A DNA stretch of 64,000 nucleotides from Akkermansiaceae bacterium (GCA_015062055.1 SUVK01000003.1:24628-88627); one strand, 5' to 3'; shown: positions 18,219-29,000, counted from the first letter of the stretch. Translations and numbers: made by a program. Notes: generated by a model from the sequence alone, not told the origin.

Positions 18219-18770
18219 ATGTTTTTCTTAATCACCTTTAAATACATCGTTTTCGCTCTGCTGTTGATGGTTTCAGCCCTGCTTCTTTTGCTTGTGCTGA
18301 TGCAGCGCCCCAAGCAAGAAGGTCTTGGTGCTGCATTCGGTGCTCAGATGACTGATCAGGCTTTCGGTGCCCGCACCACAGATGTGCTCAAAAAGGGTAC
18401 TATTATTTTCGGCTCTCTTTTCATGATTCTTTGCTTCTTGTTGAGTGTACTCATGCTCAACGAACATAAAGAAAAAAATAAAACCGAATTGGGCCAAACC
18501 AACAGCAACGCCGTTCAGCCCGGTGTTGTGACAAATAATGCTCAGACAACTGCCGCTCAGACCTCCACCGAGCAACCCGCCGTTGAGCAACCTGCCGCCG
18601 AGCAGCCTGCTGTTGAGCAGCCCGCCGTTGAGCAACCTGCCGCCGAGCAGCCTGCTGTTGAGCAGCCCGCCGTTGAGCAACCTGCCGCCGAGCAACCTGC
18701 CGCCGTTGAGCAGCCTGCCGTTGAGCAGCCTGCCGTTGAGCAGCCCGCCGTTGAGCAGCCCGCCGCCTGA
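18219..18770 (+). CDS. secG: Preprotein translocase subunit SecG with repetitive C-terminal tail
   Basis: 183 aa. Residues 1-90 are SecG: two TM helices (about 5-28 and 60-82) around a loop with QRPKQEGLGAAFG, the family signature. SecG assists SecA-driven export through SecYE. After the second helix the protein continues into a ~90-residue acidic tail of about 13 copies of (V/A)EQPA, which normal SecG (about 75-110 aa) lacks. By topology the tail should face the side where the SecG C-terminus lies, the periplasm. The underlying DNA is a tandem repeat, so length will vary between strains. It has its own leaderless-type promoter and a strong terminator. Confidence 0.93.
   Translation: MFFLITFKYIVFALLLMVSALLLLLVLMQRPKQEGLGAAFGAQMTDQAFGARTTDVLKKGTIIFGSLFMILCFLLSVLMLNEHKEKNKTELGQTNSNAVQPGVVTNNAQTTAAQTSTEQPAVEQPAAEQPAVEQPAVEQPAAEQPAVEQPAVEQPAAEQPAAVEQPAVEQPAVEQPAVEQPAA
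18570..18768 (+). repeat. Tandem repeat coding the secG tail
   Basis: 15-bp units encode (V/A)EQPA. They are organised in a 45-bp higher-order unit (V, A, V) of which at least two copies are base-for-base identical, followed by a drifted end. This is VNTR-like, not CRISPR, since there are no unique spacers. Confidence 0.9.
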
Positions 18771-18793
18771 TTAGAAAAGATATCTACTAAAAA

Positions 18794-18830
18794 CTGCGGT
18801 CATCCATTCATCGGGTGACCGCAGTTTTTT
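18794..18830. terminator. Bidirectional terminator between secG and the FHA gene
   Basis: CTGCGGTCA (18794-18802) pairs with TGACCGCAG (18816-18824), followed by six T on +, and preceded by five A that serve the convergent minus-strand operon. Confidence 0.9.
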
Positions 18831-18860
18831 GTTTATCGCTGTATAGACTTTCGAGAAAAA

Positions 18861-20090
18861 TTACTCACCTGTTTTGATGGTAAGCATGGCGACAGACCAC
18901 AAAGCGTCTGCGAATTTCTCCATATCTTTGAAGTGCGCAATGGTATTACGTTCGACTTCTCCGAGGGTACTCATGTTATCACGTTGAGCGAGGTTTTCTT
19001 GCCAAACGGGAATCCAGTCGATATTGTGTGTGCCGGCTACGATAAATATGGTATCGGTGCCATAGGGGGGCTCGACATAAAGCTCGTAGCAACTATTGTT
19101 ACCGGTTGGCGGAATTTGCAATTCGCAATGGGCTTTCAGCTTGTTGAGAGCCCCGCCAACACCGGGTACAAGTATGGCTGCATTGTTATCGCTATCGTAT
19201 TGAATCAAATAAAAATAGCAATCTTTTTCAGCTTTGATGGCGAAGCGGAGCAAGTCTCCTTCTTCTAAAGTAGGAAAGGTGTTCAGTAACCTTAAGCTTA
19301 ACCCGAAATCGTATGGCAGCCCCATAGAGGTAGCAGCGATGGAGGGCTCTCGCTTTACCTTGTCGCCATTGGCAGCCTTGCGGTGTTTAAGCTCCTTGGG
19401 CTTGGCTGTCTCGGTATCGGTGTTGAGTTTGCCGGTGGCGGTGTAAAAAGGGCGTGGTGCGGCTCGTTGCACGAGGGCTTTACGTGGTGGCGGCGGTACA
19501 AACTTTCGTTTGGGGGCAGGGCGCGTTGTTACCGGGCTCGGTACCGGCTCTTCAGTTGGCTTATCCTCGGGGATAGGGGTTGCGTGCTCTTGCTCTGCCT
19601 TGGGTTGCGTTGCCTCCTCTTGCGCTACAACAGGTTCTGCATCGCGTGCCACCTCTTCTACTTGCTCTGCCGGCAGCTCTTGGGGGGCAATTTCTATTTC
19701 ATTGTATTCCTCAATCGGTAGCGGGGCTACCGTCAATTCTTCAACCGCCGGGGTATCGGTATAACTCGGTACATACTCCGGGGCGGGCTCTGCCACATAC
19801 TCGAGCATCAACTTACAGTTACCGGCGCGGTATTGTTTGCCCGGCAACATTAAAATCTCTTGCACACGCTCATTATCCTCAAAAATACCATTGCTTGAGT
19901 TATTGTCCGTCAGCAAGACACAGCCGTCTCCTATGGTCAGAAAACAGTGCACGCGAGAGAGGTGCAGCTCATCGGGCAGGGCAATTTCGCAACTGCTCGA
20001 GCGGCCCAGTCGGTATTGCACCCCGGGCGTAGAATCAAGCTCGAAAGACGAGCATATATTATCGCTGTTGATAATGGTGAGAGAAAGCAT
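18861..20090 (-). CDS. FHA domain plus DUF4384-like domain protein
   Basis: 409 aa from ATG at 20090, 4 bp after the stop of the VWA gene. Residues about 1-95 are a forkhead-associated domain (GRSSSCEI, then LSRVHC and NNSSNGI), which binds phosphothreonine peptides. Residues about 100-245 are Pro/Glu/Ala-rich and disordered, with basic patches. Residues about 265-375 match the DUF4384 pattern (CYFYLIQYDSDNNAAILVPG), common in proteins tied to signalling or surface systems. No signal peptide. As the last gene of a three-gene operon with VWA and ankyrin proteins, it probably acts as cytoplasmic phospho-reader; no Ser/Thr kinase is seen in the window. Confidence 0.8.
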   Translation of the reverse strand: MLSLTIINSDNICSSFELDSTPGVQYRLGRSSSCEIALPDELHLSRVHCFLTIGDGCVLLTDNNSSNGIFEDNERVQEILMLPGKQYRAGNCKLMLEYVAEPAPEYVPSYTDTPAVEELTVAPLPIEEYNEIEIAPQELPAEQVEEVARDAEPVVAQEEATQPKAEQEHATPIPEDKPTEEPVPSPVTTRPAPKRKFVPPPPRKALVQRAAPRPFYTATGKLNTDTETAKPKELKHRKAANGDKVKREPSIAATSMGLPYDFGLSLRLLNTFPTLEEGDLLRFAIKAEKDCYFYLIQYDSDNNAAILVPGVGGALNKLKAHCELQIPPTGNNSCYELYVEPPYGTDTIFIVAGTHNIDWIPVWQENLAQRDNMSTLGEVERNTIAHFKDMEKFADALWSVAMLTIKTGE

Positions 20091-20094
20091 GGTA

Positions 20095-21555
20095 TCAGAA
20101 GTCAATGGTAATGCCTTTTTCCTGTGCCTGCTCTTGCAGTACATTGAGTATTTTGTCGCCGAGGTCGCCGGAGGCCTTTTGCTCTTTATAGTGTTCTAAA
20201 AGGAGGGTACGGCGCGCAGCCTTTTGCCGCAAGTCGGCAATGATTTCTTCATCGCTCATGCCACGCATGCTGATGGGTAAGTTGCCTCTACCGCCCAGAG
20301 ACTCGATACTGAACTCTTCTGCCGGGGTACTGCGGCAAATCTCGATGGCGTCCCACTCGTAGCCCAGCAGAATGCGGCGTTTGTTTTCCATCAACCATTT
20401 TTGCAACTTCTTGGGGTTGCCGGTCGGGGGAGCGGTTGCTTTTTTAAGCATATCAATGTGGCGGCGTTGCACGGCAGGCGAGCCTATGGGCAGCGGGGCA
20501 CAGTCGTGCAAGGCTTTGAGGGTTTTATATAATTCTTCATACGAAACCTCCGGGGCAGAGCCTGATTGTATATCAAGGGTAAGGCCCACGCCACGCCCCA
20601 GCTCGGCGGCTTCTTCCCATTCTGTTTCGGGCGGACCGCAGTGAATGGTGTTGATGATGATATTTTGCTCGTTAGCCTCGGCAATAGCCTCTCGGTAGTC
20701 TTTATCGCCTTGGTCAAAGGCCTCATTGCCGGCAATAAAGATAACCTTGAGCATGTCGTCGCGGTCTCGGCGGTTCCACTCAAAATTGTTTACAGCATAC
20801 GCAATAGCCGCACCGCATTCTTCAATGGCGCCATCGCAAGCTACTTTCTCTAACCTCGACTTCATTTTCCGGACCTGCGTCGTGAATGGCGTTAACTTCA
20901 TCGGGGCGCCGTTTTTCATCGCCTGGCCGTAAATGACGATGCCCACATTCACCTTGGTCTTTTTGCCGTTAAGTTTGGCGTTGCTCAGGGTGGTTATCAC
21001 CTTTTCCATAGAGGCAGCAGCTGCTCTGAACAACTCGCTCATGCTGCCGGAGGCATCCAGCACCAGCACTACCTGAATGTCGTCGTTGTACCCTATGCGC
21101 TTACCCCTGTCTCCGTCGCCGGAGCTTTCTTCCAAGCCCATGACGTCACTCATTCCATCGCCTAAATCGCCGGCGCCGAATCCAAAGTCGCCCATCCCGG
21201 AATCATCCGATACACCGGCTGACAGGTCACCGAAATCTGCCGGTATATCCATCGAGAACGGTGAGTTGTGAGCGATGAGCATCGATGAAGGGGCGGAGAC
21301 CCCCGGGTCCGATGCAATGGCATTTTCTTCTTTGGCAACTCTTGTTTTGTTTTGTTTTGTTTTTTGTTGCGGTGGTGTATAAGTTACGAACGAGCTGTCA
21401 CCTTCGCCTGCAAAATAGATTTCGTACAGTTTGAGTGCGGTGCCGGTGAGGAGGATGCAGCATAAAGCAAGACAGAACGCGATGGCGAGCATGCGCCGTA
21501 TGATAGACACAAGCTTAATTTTAATTCTGTTGGTCGGGCGTACGTGAATAGCCAT
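20095..21555 (-). CDS. Membrane-anchored von Willebrand factor A domain protein
   Basis: 486 aa from ATG 21555, 4 bp after the ankyrin gene stop. One TM helix (about 22-45) anchors the protein; a Gly/Asp/Ser-rich linker (about 80-140) follows. The VWA domain (about 150-340) carries the MIDAS signature DASGS followed by a conserved Thr/Asp-containing region (GNEAFDQGD), so it should bind Mg2+ and a protein ligand. The last ~140 residues are helical and basic-acidic. VWA proteins paired with FHA proteins occur in type VI-like, Ter-like and chaperone-AAA systems; none of the other parts are present here. Confidence 0.82.
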   Translation of the reverse strand: MAIHVRPTNRIKIKLVSIIRRMLAIAFCLALCCILLTGTALKLYEIYFAGEGDSSFVTYTPPQQKTKQNKTRVAKEENAIASDPGVSAPSSMLIAHNSPFSMDIPADFGDLSAGVSDDSGMGDFGFGAGDLGDGMSDVMGLEESSGDGDRGKRIGYNDDIQVVLVLDASGSMSELFRAAAASMEKVITTLSNAKLNGKKTKVNVGIVIYGQAMKNGAPMKLTPFTTQVRKMKSRLEKVACDGAIEECGAAIAYAVNNFEWNRRDRDDMLKVIFIAGNEAFDQGDKDYREAIAEANEQNIIINTIHCGPPETEWEEAAELGRGVGLTLDIQSGSAPEVSYEELYKTLKALHDCAPLPIGSPAVQRRHIDMLKKATAPPTGNPKKLQKWLMENKRRILLGYEWDAIEICRSTPAEEFSIESLGGRGNLPISMRGMSDEEIIADLRQKAARRTLLLEHYKEQKASGDLGDKILNVLQEQAQEKGITIDF

Positions 21556-21559
21556 GGCG

Positions 21560-22810
21560 TCAGTTTTTCTTTTGCGGTTGCAGCCCGGCGGCATTCAAGG
21601 CTTCTGTAGCAGACGGGTCTTTAGCCAGTTTTGCGTAATAATGGGCGGTGTGGCCATCTTTATCTGTCGCGTTGAGCAACTCCGGCGATATATTCTCGAG
21701 CACTGCTGCCAAGGTATCGGCATCTCCGCTCAGGGCGGCATGCATCAGCACTGTTTCTCCGCGAGAGTTTTTTTGCTCGACCTCGGCTCCCAGCTTTACG
21801 AGTTCTCGGTAAAGTGCTGCGTCTCCACGGCGGGCGGCCTCGTGCAAGGGGAGGTTGCCTTCCGCATCTTCCTCAGAGAGCAATTTGAGATGATTGGTAG
21901 CCACTTTTATGGCACATGCAGTATCGGCCAGCCTTATCACCAGGCAAAAATACGAGGTGCCATCCTCAGTTTGCATCTTTTTTTGAGAAAGGGCTTGGTC
22001 TATCCAGGCGCTTAGGCAGTCTGCCTTGTCCTCACTCATCAAATGTCGAAATACCGGTATGCCATCCGAAAAAATGATTTCCGTTTCACTCAGGGCACCC
22101 AGTAAGTAATCTAATGCATTGGCGTTGTTAAATTTTACAGCCATCTCCACCAGCGTAGTGCCATCGCTCATGCGGTTGCCGGCATGTGCCCCGTGCATCG
22201 TCAATATATTAAACAAGGTATCATTGCCGGTGTAGATAGCGAGCCCGAGCGGGGGCTCCCCGTTAACCGGCCAATCGGCATTGGCTCCGCAATCCAGCAG
22301 GGCTTGTATCTCATCCGCGTTGTTGGCGGTAAAGGCGTTATTCCAGCGGTCTTTGAGTATATTACCCACGGCGGTGCCTCCCCCCATTTGCTCGTAGTCC
22401 ATGGCGACTCGGCCATCTTTATCCATCGCCATTAAATCGGGGGAGTCTCGCAATACCATCTCCGTTGCCGTATCATTACCCAGCCCGGCCACCAGCATAA
22501 GCAGCGTGCGCCCCTTGTCGTCTTTCAAATCAATTTTGCCACTCTTTCTGACCTTGGGTGCCAAATCTCGTATGGCCGACTTAAATGCATTACAACGGCG
22601 GTTCTCTTCGTTGATTCCTCTTTTGAGTTCGTTGGCGTACTCCTTTTGTTCTTTATCGACCTCTTCAAGCTCTCTTTCCATTTCGGCCAGCCGTGTGCTA
22701 CCGTGGTCGGTGAGTTTGATGAGGGTCTTGTCATCCAATGCCTGAGCGCCCCAAACGGCATAAGCCATCAGCGCGGTGCATAACAATTTGTGTAAACGGA
22801 GGAGATGCAT
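21560..22810 (-). CDS. Secreted ankyrin-repeat protein with coiled coil
   Basis: 416 aa. ATG 22810 is chosen because the ATG at 22825 touches the -10 box. A signal peptide (about 1-25, ending AQA) is followed by a coiled coil (about 35-75) and then ankyrin repeats to the end, e.g. DDKGRTLLMLVAGLGND, DGTTLVEMAVKFNN, EGNLPLHEAARRGD and SRGETVLMHAALSGD. Ankyrin repeats bind proteins. First gene of a minus-strand operon with 4-bp gaps, so the three products are probably made in fixed ratio. Its export signal and the VWA anchor place both at the cell envelope. Confidence 0.82.
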   Translation of the reverse strand: MHLLRLHKLLCTALMAYAVWGAQALDDKTLIKLTDHGSTRLAEMERELEEVDKEQKEYANELKRGINEENRRCNAFKSAIRDLAPKVRKSGKIDLKDDKGRTLLMLVAGLGNDTATEMVLRDSPDLMAMDKDGRVAMDYEQMGGGTAVGNILKDRWNNAFTANNADEIQALLDCGANADWPVNGEPPLGLAIYTGNDTLFNILTMHGAHAGNRMSDGTTLVEMAVKFNNANALDYLLGALSETEIIFSDGIPVFRHLMSEDKADCLSAWIDQALSQKKMQTEDGTSYFCLVIRLADTACAIKVATNHLKLLSEEDAEGNLPLHEAARRGDAALYRELVKLGAEVEQKNSRGETVLMHAALSGDADTLAAVLENISPELLNATDKDGHTAHYYAKLAKDPSATEALNAAGLQPQKKN

Positions 22811-22825
22811 GGGGATTCTCCCCAT

Positions 22826-22854
22826 ATTCTACCAGTTGTTATGCCTCACTGCAA
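22826..22854 (-). promoter_or_regulatory. Promoter of the ankyrin-VWA-FHA operon
   Basis: On the minus strand TTGCAG (22854-22849), 17 bp, TAGAAT (22831-22826). The start at 22810 lies 15 nt beyond the -10, leaving a leader of about 8 nt. Confidence 0.6.
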
Positions 22855-22885
22855 GCTCAGAGTGCAGGGTATAGTCGTTTTTTTC

Positions 22886-22913
22886 TTGATAGTTATACAG
22901 CAGATGTTATAAT
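22886..22913 (+). promoter_or_regulatory. Strong promoter giving a leaderless lipoprotein mRNA
   Basis: TTGATA (22886-22891), 16 bp, TATAAT (22908-22913) with an extended TGT just before the -10; ATG 22920 follows after 6 nt. Confidence 0.78.
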
Positions 22914-22919
22914 AACTAC

Positions 22920-23564
22920 ATGAAAAAGTGGCTTTTATGCAGTGCCTTAGCAGGGGTGATGGCCTCTTGTTGCCATACGGAGTTTTCTCAGGCACTTCTT
23001 AAAACATGTGAGTATTGGCCCGAGTGGAAAGAAGAGCTGCCCCTTACCGTTTACCGTAAGGGCGAGCAGTTTTACTTGTGTTGCGATGTTGTTTACAAGT
23101 GCGAGCGTGATAAAGTGCGTTGCGCGAGTATAATTGACCCTCCGGATAATGTGTTGCATACCGAAATCCCCGTCAATATTAAACGTAAACGGGTAGAAAG
23201 GCGGTATTATTGCCTGATGGGGGCGGAGGTTGTGCAGAAATTGCTGGGGGTGAAGCCACCGCCTGCACCCGGTGATTGCCCCATTTGTATTCCCGCAGAT
23301 GAGTGGGATGCTGCGGATGCCGTGCCGGTGACGGTAAAACTCTCGCCGAAAAAAGCATGGTTGTGGGACGGTGATGATGTTTGCCGATACGATAAATGGC
23401 ATATTGATAAACCATATGAGGTTTATGTTCCGGAATACACGCCGTGGGATTATTGGATAAAGGCGCCCCTGAGCGCGGTGCTGCTGGTGGCGGTGGATGT
23501 GCCGTGTACCATTGTGTGGAATGTCGGCGTGGCCATCTATGCCACTATACCCGCTGAGTTCTAA
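22920..23564 (+). CDS. Lipoprotein of unknown function
   Basis: 214 aa. N-terminal lipoprotein signal with MASCC at about residues 14-18. The mature part has several Cys, a Pro-rich stretch (VKPPPAPGDCP) and, near the C-terminus, a hydrophobic segment (about 180-205, LSAVLLVAVDVP) preceded by a Trp/Tyr-rich stretch. That last part resembles the small lipoproteins of the YceK type in having a P-x-D-x-P motif, but I do not claim the family. Single gene with its own promoter; no terminator is obvious before the next gene. Confidence 0.7.
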   Translation: MKKWLLCSALAGVMASCCHTEFSQALLKTCEYWPEWKEELPLTVYRKGEQFYLCCDVVYKCERDKVRCASIIDPPDNVLHTEIPVNIKRKRVERRYYCLMGAEVVQKLLGVKPPPAPGDCPICIPADEWDAADAVPVTVKLSPKKAWLWDGDDVCRYDKWHIDKPYEVYVPEYTPWDYWIKAPLSAVLLVAVDVPCTIVWNVGVAIYATIPAEF

Positions 23565-23730
23565 TAAAGGAGAACGGTGTAATATACGAATTCCGAAGTT
23601 AATTATTAGTTCGGCTCACAGCTGCGGTAAGTATCCCTTACTGCTCGTAAAATTGGTGTAAGTTTCTTATTTTTAATTTGTAATCAACGTGTCCTGAATC
23701 TTTGGGGCACGTATGCGCAGATACGCGGGG

Positions 23731-23759
23731 TTGACATTACTTGCCTGCTGCGCTACAAT
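23731..23759 (+). promoter_or_regulatory. Near-consensus promoter fixing a GTG start
   Basis: TTGACA (23731-23736), 17 bp, TACAAT (23754-23759). The upstream ATGs at 23713 and 23758 lie before the expected start of transcription; the first usable codon is GTG 23767, 7 nt after the -10. Confidence 0.75.
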
Positions 23760-23766
23760 GCAGGGC

Positions 23767-24804
23767 GTGCATTACGATTCCGTTATTCAACTCAAAAACG
23801 CCGCTGCCGAGGGAGAGACCCAAGGCGATGTCTTTGTGCAGCTTACACAAAAGCTTACCCGCACCACCAAAACGGGTAAACCCTATTTGGAGCTGACATT
23901 TGCTGATGCTGCGGACAGCATGGTGATTAAGGTGTGGGATAACGCCCCGTGGAACCCCGCTTGCCGTGCCATGCAGGAGGGTGCCTTTGTGGCGGTAACT
24001 GCTAACTGGACCAGTAACCAGTACGGTATGGATGCCGCGGATGTGGATTACCGCCCGCTTACCCCCGGTGAGGAGGAAGTGTTGTTGAGCGGCGGCACCG
24101 AGCTGCGCGCTGCGCAACAACAGGCTTGGCAAGAGATTTTGAATTTTATAGCCTCGATGAAAGACCCGCGAATCCTTGCTTTGTGTAAGGCGCTGACGGA
24201 GGCGCACGAAACGCGGTTCCGCCGTGCAGCGGCAGCACGCGGCATGCACCATGCCCGCCGTGGCGGCTTGGTGGAGCACACGGCAGGGGTGATGCGCGTG
24301 GCGGATTCCATTTGCCGTGCTTACCCCCACATTAACCGCGATTTGGTGTTGGCGGGGGCACTTTTCCACGATTGCGGCAAGATGTGGGAGACCGGCTGTG
24401 CGGAGCAGGGCTTTGCCGTGGAGTATTCCGACATGGGCGAGCTGCTGGGGCATATCTCCGTGAGTATAGAGGTGGTCAACAAACTTTGGCAAGGTATTTG
24501 CACGGCTGAGCAACGCTCTGAGTGGAAAACGCTTGCGCCGGCAACAGAGCAAGTGCGCCTGCACCTGCTGCACCTCATTGCCTCTCACCATGGCGCGCTG
24601 GAGTACGGCTCACCCGTAGTGCCTAAAACCCCCGAGGCCTTGGTGCTGCACCATGCGGATAATATTGATGCCAAGCTAGAGATGTTCCGCGCCACCTACG
24701 AAACCTCGGAGGCACTCACCCCAACCATCACCCGCCGCAAATTCGGGCTGGAGGGCAACGCCGTGCGCCCCTTGGCAGCTTTTAACGGAGAGGGGGCAGA
24801 GTGA
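23767..24804 (+). CDS. YhaM-like 3'-5' exoribonuclease (OB-fold plus HD domain)
   Basis: 345 aa from GTG 23767, a start set by the promoter just upstream. Longer frames from 23713 would add a hydrophobic false leader. Residues about 10-95 form an OB-fold nucleic-acid-binding domain with TRTTKTGKPYLELTFAD, as in YhaM and CBF1. The HD phosphohydrolase part (about 140-320) has GGLVEHTAGV, then ALFHDCGKMW (metal-binding His-Asp), and later IASHHGALEYGSP. YhaM enzymes degrade RNA and ssDNA with Mn2+. The stop overlaps the ATG of the next gene (ATGA type), so the two are co-translated. Confidence 0.85.
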   Translation: MHYDSVIQLKNAAAEGETQGDVFVQLTQKLTRTTKTGKPYLELTFADAADSMVIKVWDNAPWNPACRAMQEGAFVAVTANWTSNQYGMDAADVDYRPLTPGEEEVLLSGGTELRAAQQQAWQEILNFIASMKDPRILALCKALTEAHETRFRRAAAARGMHHARRGGLVEHTAGVMRVADSICRAYPHINRDLVLAGALFHDCGKMWETGCAEQGFAVEYSDMGELLGHISVSIEVVNKLWQGICTAEQRSEWKTLAPATEQVRLHLLHLIASHHGALEYGSPVVPKTPEALVLHHADNIDAKLEMFRATYETSEALTPTITRRKFGLEGNAVRPLAAFNGEGAE

Positions 24805-25418
24805 TGGAAGCCTTGCTCGGTATGGCGTTTGTATGTGGCTTGCTGGTGCTCTCTCAGCTCAGCCCGGGGCCGGATGTGTTTTTTGTATTTCGCACAGCAC
24901 TGGCGCAGGGGTTCCGCGCCGGGGTAGCCGTGGGGGCGGGCATCAGCCTGGGTTTTTTCATCCAGGCAGCCGTGGCATGTAGTGCAGGGGCATGGGCCAT
25001 GCAGCAGGGCTGGAGCCGCTACTTGCTGTATGCCGCCGCCGCTTGGCTGCTGTACTTGGCATGGAAGATTTTTCCGAAAAGACGAAGCGTGGCCGAAGTT
25101 GATTTGGCTCAAAAAGAGCAGGGGAGCCCCTGCCGTGTCATGTTGTGGCAGGGCTTTTTGTGCAATATCCTCAACCCTAAGTGTATGCTTTTCATCCTCA
25201 CCCTCAGTGCCGGTCCCTTGCAGGCGCATGCTGCTTTGCCGTGGTATGCACCGGCGCTGGTGGTAGCATTAACCCTGAGCGGTTTACTGGGCTGGGTGGT
25301 GTGGAGCGCCCTGCTGCAATGGCAACCCGTGCAGGGGGTATACCGCCGAAACACCCTGTTGATAGATGCCGTATTTGCGGTTTTGTTGGCTGTTTTTGCA
25401 TTGTTGATTATCGTGTAA
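24804..25418 (+). CDS. LysE/RhtB-family amino-acid exporter
   Basis: 204 aa with ATG 24804 overlapping the previous stop. About six hydrophobic segments. Near the N-terminus is the family signature LSPGPDVFFVFRTALAQGFRAG (only positions 15-36), followed by a Gly-rich helix; the mid-loop FLCNILNPKCMLF is the second hallmark. Members export lysine, threonine, homoserine or related compounds down the membrane potential; the substrate cannot be told from sequence. Coupling to a nuclease gene is probably incidental. Confidence 0.87.
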   Translation: MEALLGMAFVCGLLVLSQLSPGPDVFFVFRTALAQGFRAGVAVGAGISLGFFIQAAVACSAGAWAMQQGWSRYLLYAAAAWLLYLAWKIFPKRRSVAEVDLAQKEQGSPCRVMLWQGFLCNILNPKCMLFILTLSAGPLQAHAALPWYAPALVVALTLSGLLGWVVWSALLQWQPVQGVYRRNTLLIDAVFAVLLAVFALLIIV

Positions 25419-25453
25419 AATAGAAAAAATAGCCCGGTATCGTGCATTGGTGC

Positions 25454-25482
25454 TTGCTTTTTCGGGAGGAATGGGGTAGAGT
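25454..25482 (+). promoter_or_regulatory. Candidate promoter for sdhCAB
   Basis: TTGCTT (25454-25459), 17 bp, TAGAGT (25477-25482). ATG 25483 abuts the -10 and cannot be the start, so sdhC begins at 25510 with a leader of about 20 nt. Confidence 0.5.
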
Positions 25483-25509
25483 ATGTGTCGCAAAGACGTT
25501 ATTGCACTT

Positions 25510-26181
25510 ATGAACGACATTATCACGACAGCATGCAAATTCGTCACGTCCTCTATCGGTCGCAAGATTCTTGTGGCTCTTACAGGTTCGTGTCTCCTCC
25601 TCTTCCTGGTGGGGCACCTTGCCGGTAACATGACCATTTTCGGTGGCAATGTTGCCGAGGGTGAAACCTCCTGGATTAACTACTACGCAACAGGTTTGCA
25701 CTCAATGCCCGCCTGGCTTCTGTGGTCCATTCGTTTGGGCTTGTTGGCCGTGGCTCTTGTTCACATTGTGCTTACTCTGGTGCTCAAGTACGAGAACTAC
25801 AATGCCCGCACCCATTACCAGAAAGAGGGTACCCTCAAGGCCACCCTTTCCTCTCGTACCATGGTGATTACCGGCATCATGATTCTCTGCTTTGCCGTAT
25901 TCCACCTCTGGCAGCTTACTTTCAACGGCGACCCGCATGATTGCTACAACCACATCATTGCTGCGTTCCAAGACCCGCTGTGCTCCATCTTCTACATTGT
26001 AGCCATTTGCTGCCTCTTCATGCACGTGCGCCACGGCTTGCAGTCCGTTCTGCAAACCTTGGGCCTTGCCACCCGCAAGGTGCGCCCGCTCTACAACATC
26101 ATTGCCGTTCTCTTCGGCTTGGTTGTATGCGGTGGTTTCATTGCCATCCCCGTGTGTGTGATGCTGGGTATCCTTAAATAA
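25510..26181 (+). CDS. sdhC: Succinate dehydrogenase/fumarate reductase cytochrome b subunit
   Basis: 223 aa with five TM helices, the Bacteroides/Wolinella-type single-subunit di-haem anchor. The start SSIGRKILVALTGS and GHLAGNM are typical; His residues in GHLAGN, RTHYQKE, VFHLWQ and HVRHGLQS are suitable haem ligands. It anchors SdhAB in the membrane and links succinate/fumarate to menaquinone. First gene of sdhCAB, with 24 bp to sdhA. In fermenting gut Verrucomicrobia the complex is expected to run as fumarate reductase in succinate/propionate formation; direction is an inference. Confidence 0.92.
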   Translation: MNDIITTACKFVTSSIGRKILVALTGSCLLLFLVGHLAGNMTIFGGNVAEGETSWINYYATGLHSMPAWLLWSIRLGLLAVALVHIVLTLVLKYENYNARTHYQKEGTLKATLSSRTMVITGIMILCFAVFHLWQLTFNGDPHDCYNHIIAAFQDPLCSIFYIVAICCLFMHVRHGLQSVLQTLGLATRKVRPLYNIIAVLFGLVVCGGFIAIPVCVMLGILK

Positions 26182-26205
26182 ACCTTTACTTAAAAAGCTC
26201 TGATT

Positions 26206-28170
<1,965 letters not shown>

Positions 28171-28206
28171 AGACACGTTCCAAACTCTAACTTTTCATAC
28201 ACTATT

Positions 28207-28974
28207 ATGGCAAATCTCAATCTTACGCTCAAGGTTTGGCGCCAAGAGTCCCCCGAGGCCCAGGGCCGTATCGAGACCTACAAGGCTAAGAACATCCCGG
28301 ACGAAGCTTCCTTCCTCGAGATGCTCGACATCGTTAACGAAGAGCTCGTTCACGAGGGCAAAGAGCCCATTCACTTCGACCACGACTGCCGCGAAGGCAT
28401 CTGCGGTATGTGCTCCCTCACCATCAACGGTGTACCCCATGGCGGCAAAAAGGTAACCACCTGCCAGCTGCACATGCGCCAGTTCAAGGATGGCGACACC
28501 ATTTGGATTGAGCCGTTCCGCGCTGCTGCATTCCCGCTGCTGCGTGACTTGGTGGTAGACCGCACCGCTCTCGACAACATCATCGCCGCCGGCGGTTTCG
28601 TAGACGTGCGCACCGGTGCTGCACCCAATGCCAACAACGTGCCCGTGCGCAAGAAGACGGCCGACGCCGCTTTCGACGCCGCTGCATGCATCGGCTGCGG
28701 TGCTTGCGTGGCCAGCTGCAAGAACAGCGCTGCCATGCTCTTCACCTCTGCCAAGGCTGCTCACCTCAATCTGCTGCCCCAGGGCCACCCCGAGAAGAAC
28801 AAGCGCGTTCTTGCCATGGTGCGCCAGATGGACGCCCTCGGCTTCGGCAACTGCACCAACCTCTACGAGTGCGAGGCCGCTTGCCCCAAGGGTATCAGCG
28901 TAGACAACATTGCCAAGCTCAACCGCGACTACATGATCGCTTGCGCTTCCGAGGCTTTCGGTGTCTTCTCCTGA
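28207..28974 (+). CDS. sdhB: Succinate dehydrogenase/fumarate reductase iron-sulphur subunit
   Basis: 255 aa. Three clusters are visible: [2Fe-2S] ligands in [10 protein letters not shown] followed by a later Cys (TTCQLH), [4Fe-4S] in [11 protein letters not shown] and [3Fe-4S] in [14 protein letters not shown]. This protein passes electrons between SdhA and the haem subunit. It ends the operon, with TGA just before a strong terminator. The gene shares the biased codon use of sdhA. Confidence 0.96.
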   Translation: MANLNLTLKVWRQESPEAQGRIETYKAKNIPDEASFLEMLDIVNEELVHEGKEPIHFDHDCREGICGMCSLTINGVPHGGKKVTTCQLHMRQFKDGDTIWIEPFRAAAFPLLRDLVVDRTALDNIIAAGGFVDVRTGAAPNANNVPVRKKTADAAFDAAACIGCGACVASCKNSAAMLFTSAKAAHLNLLPQGHPEKNKRVLAMVRQMDALGFGNCTNLYECEAACPKGISVDNIAKLNRDYMIACASEAFGVFS

Positions 28975-29000
28975 TAAGGCTCCCTCAATCATTCAACACC

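Noticed and set aside
18570..18768. CRISPR-like repeat
   Set aside because: Units are contiguous, in frame and lack unique spacers; it is a coding VNTR.
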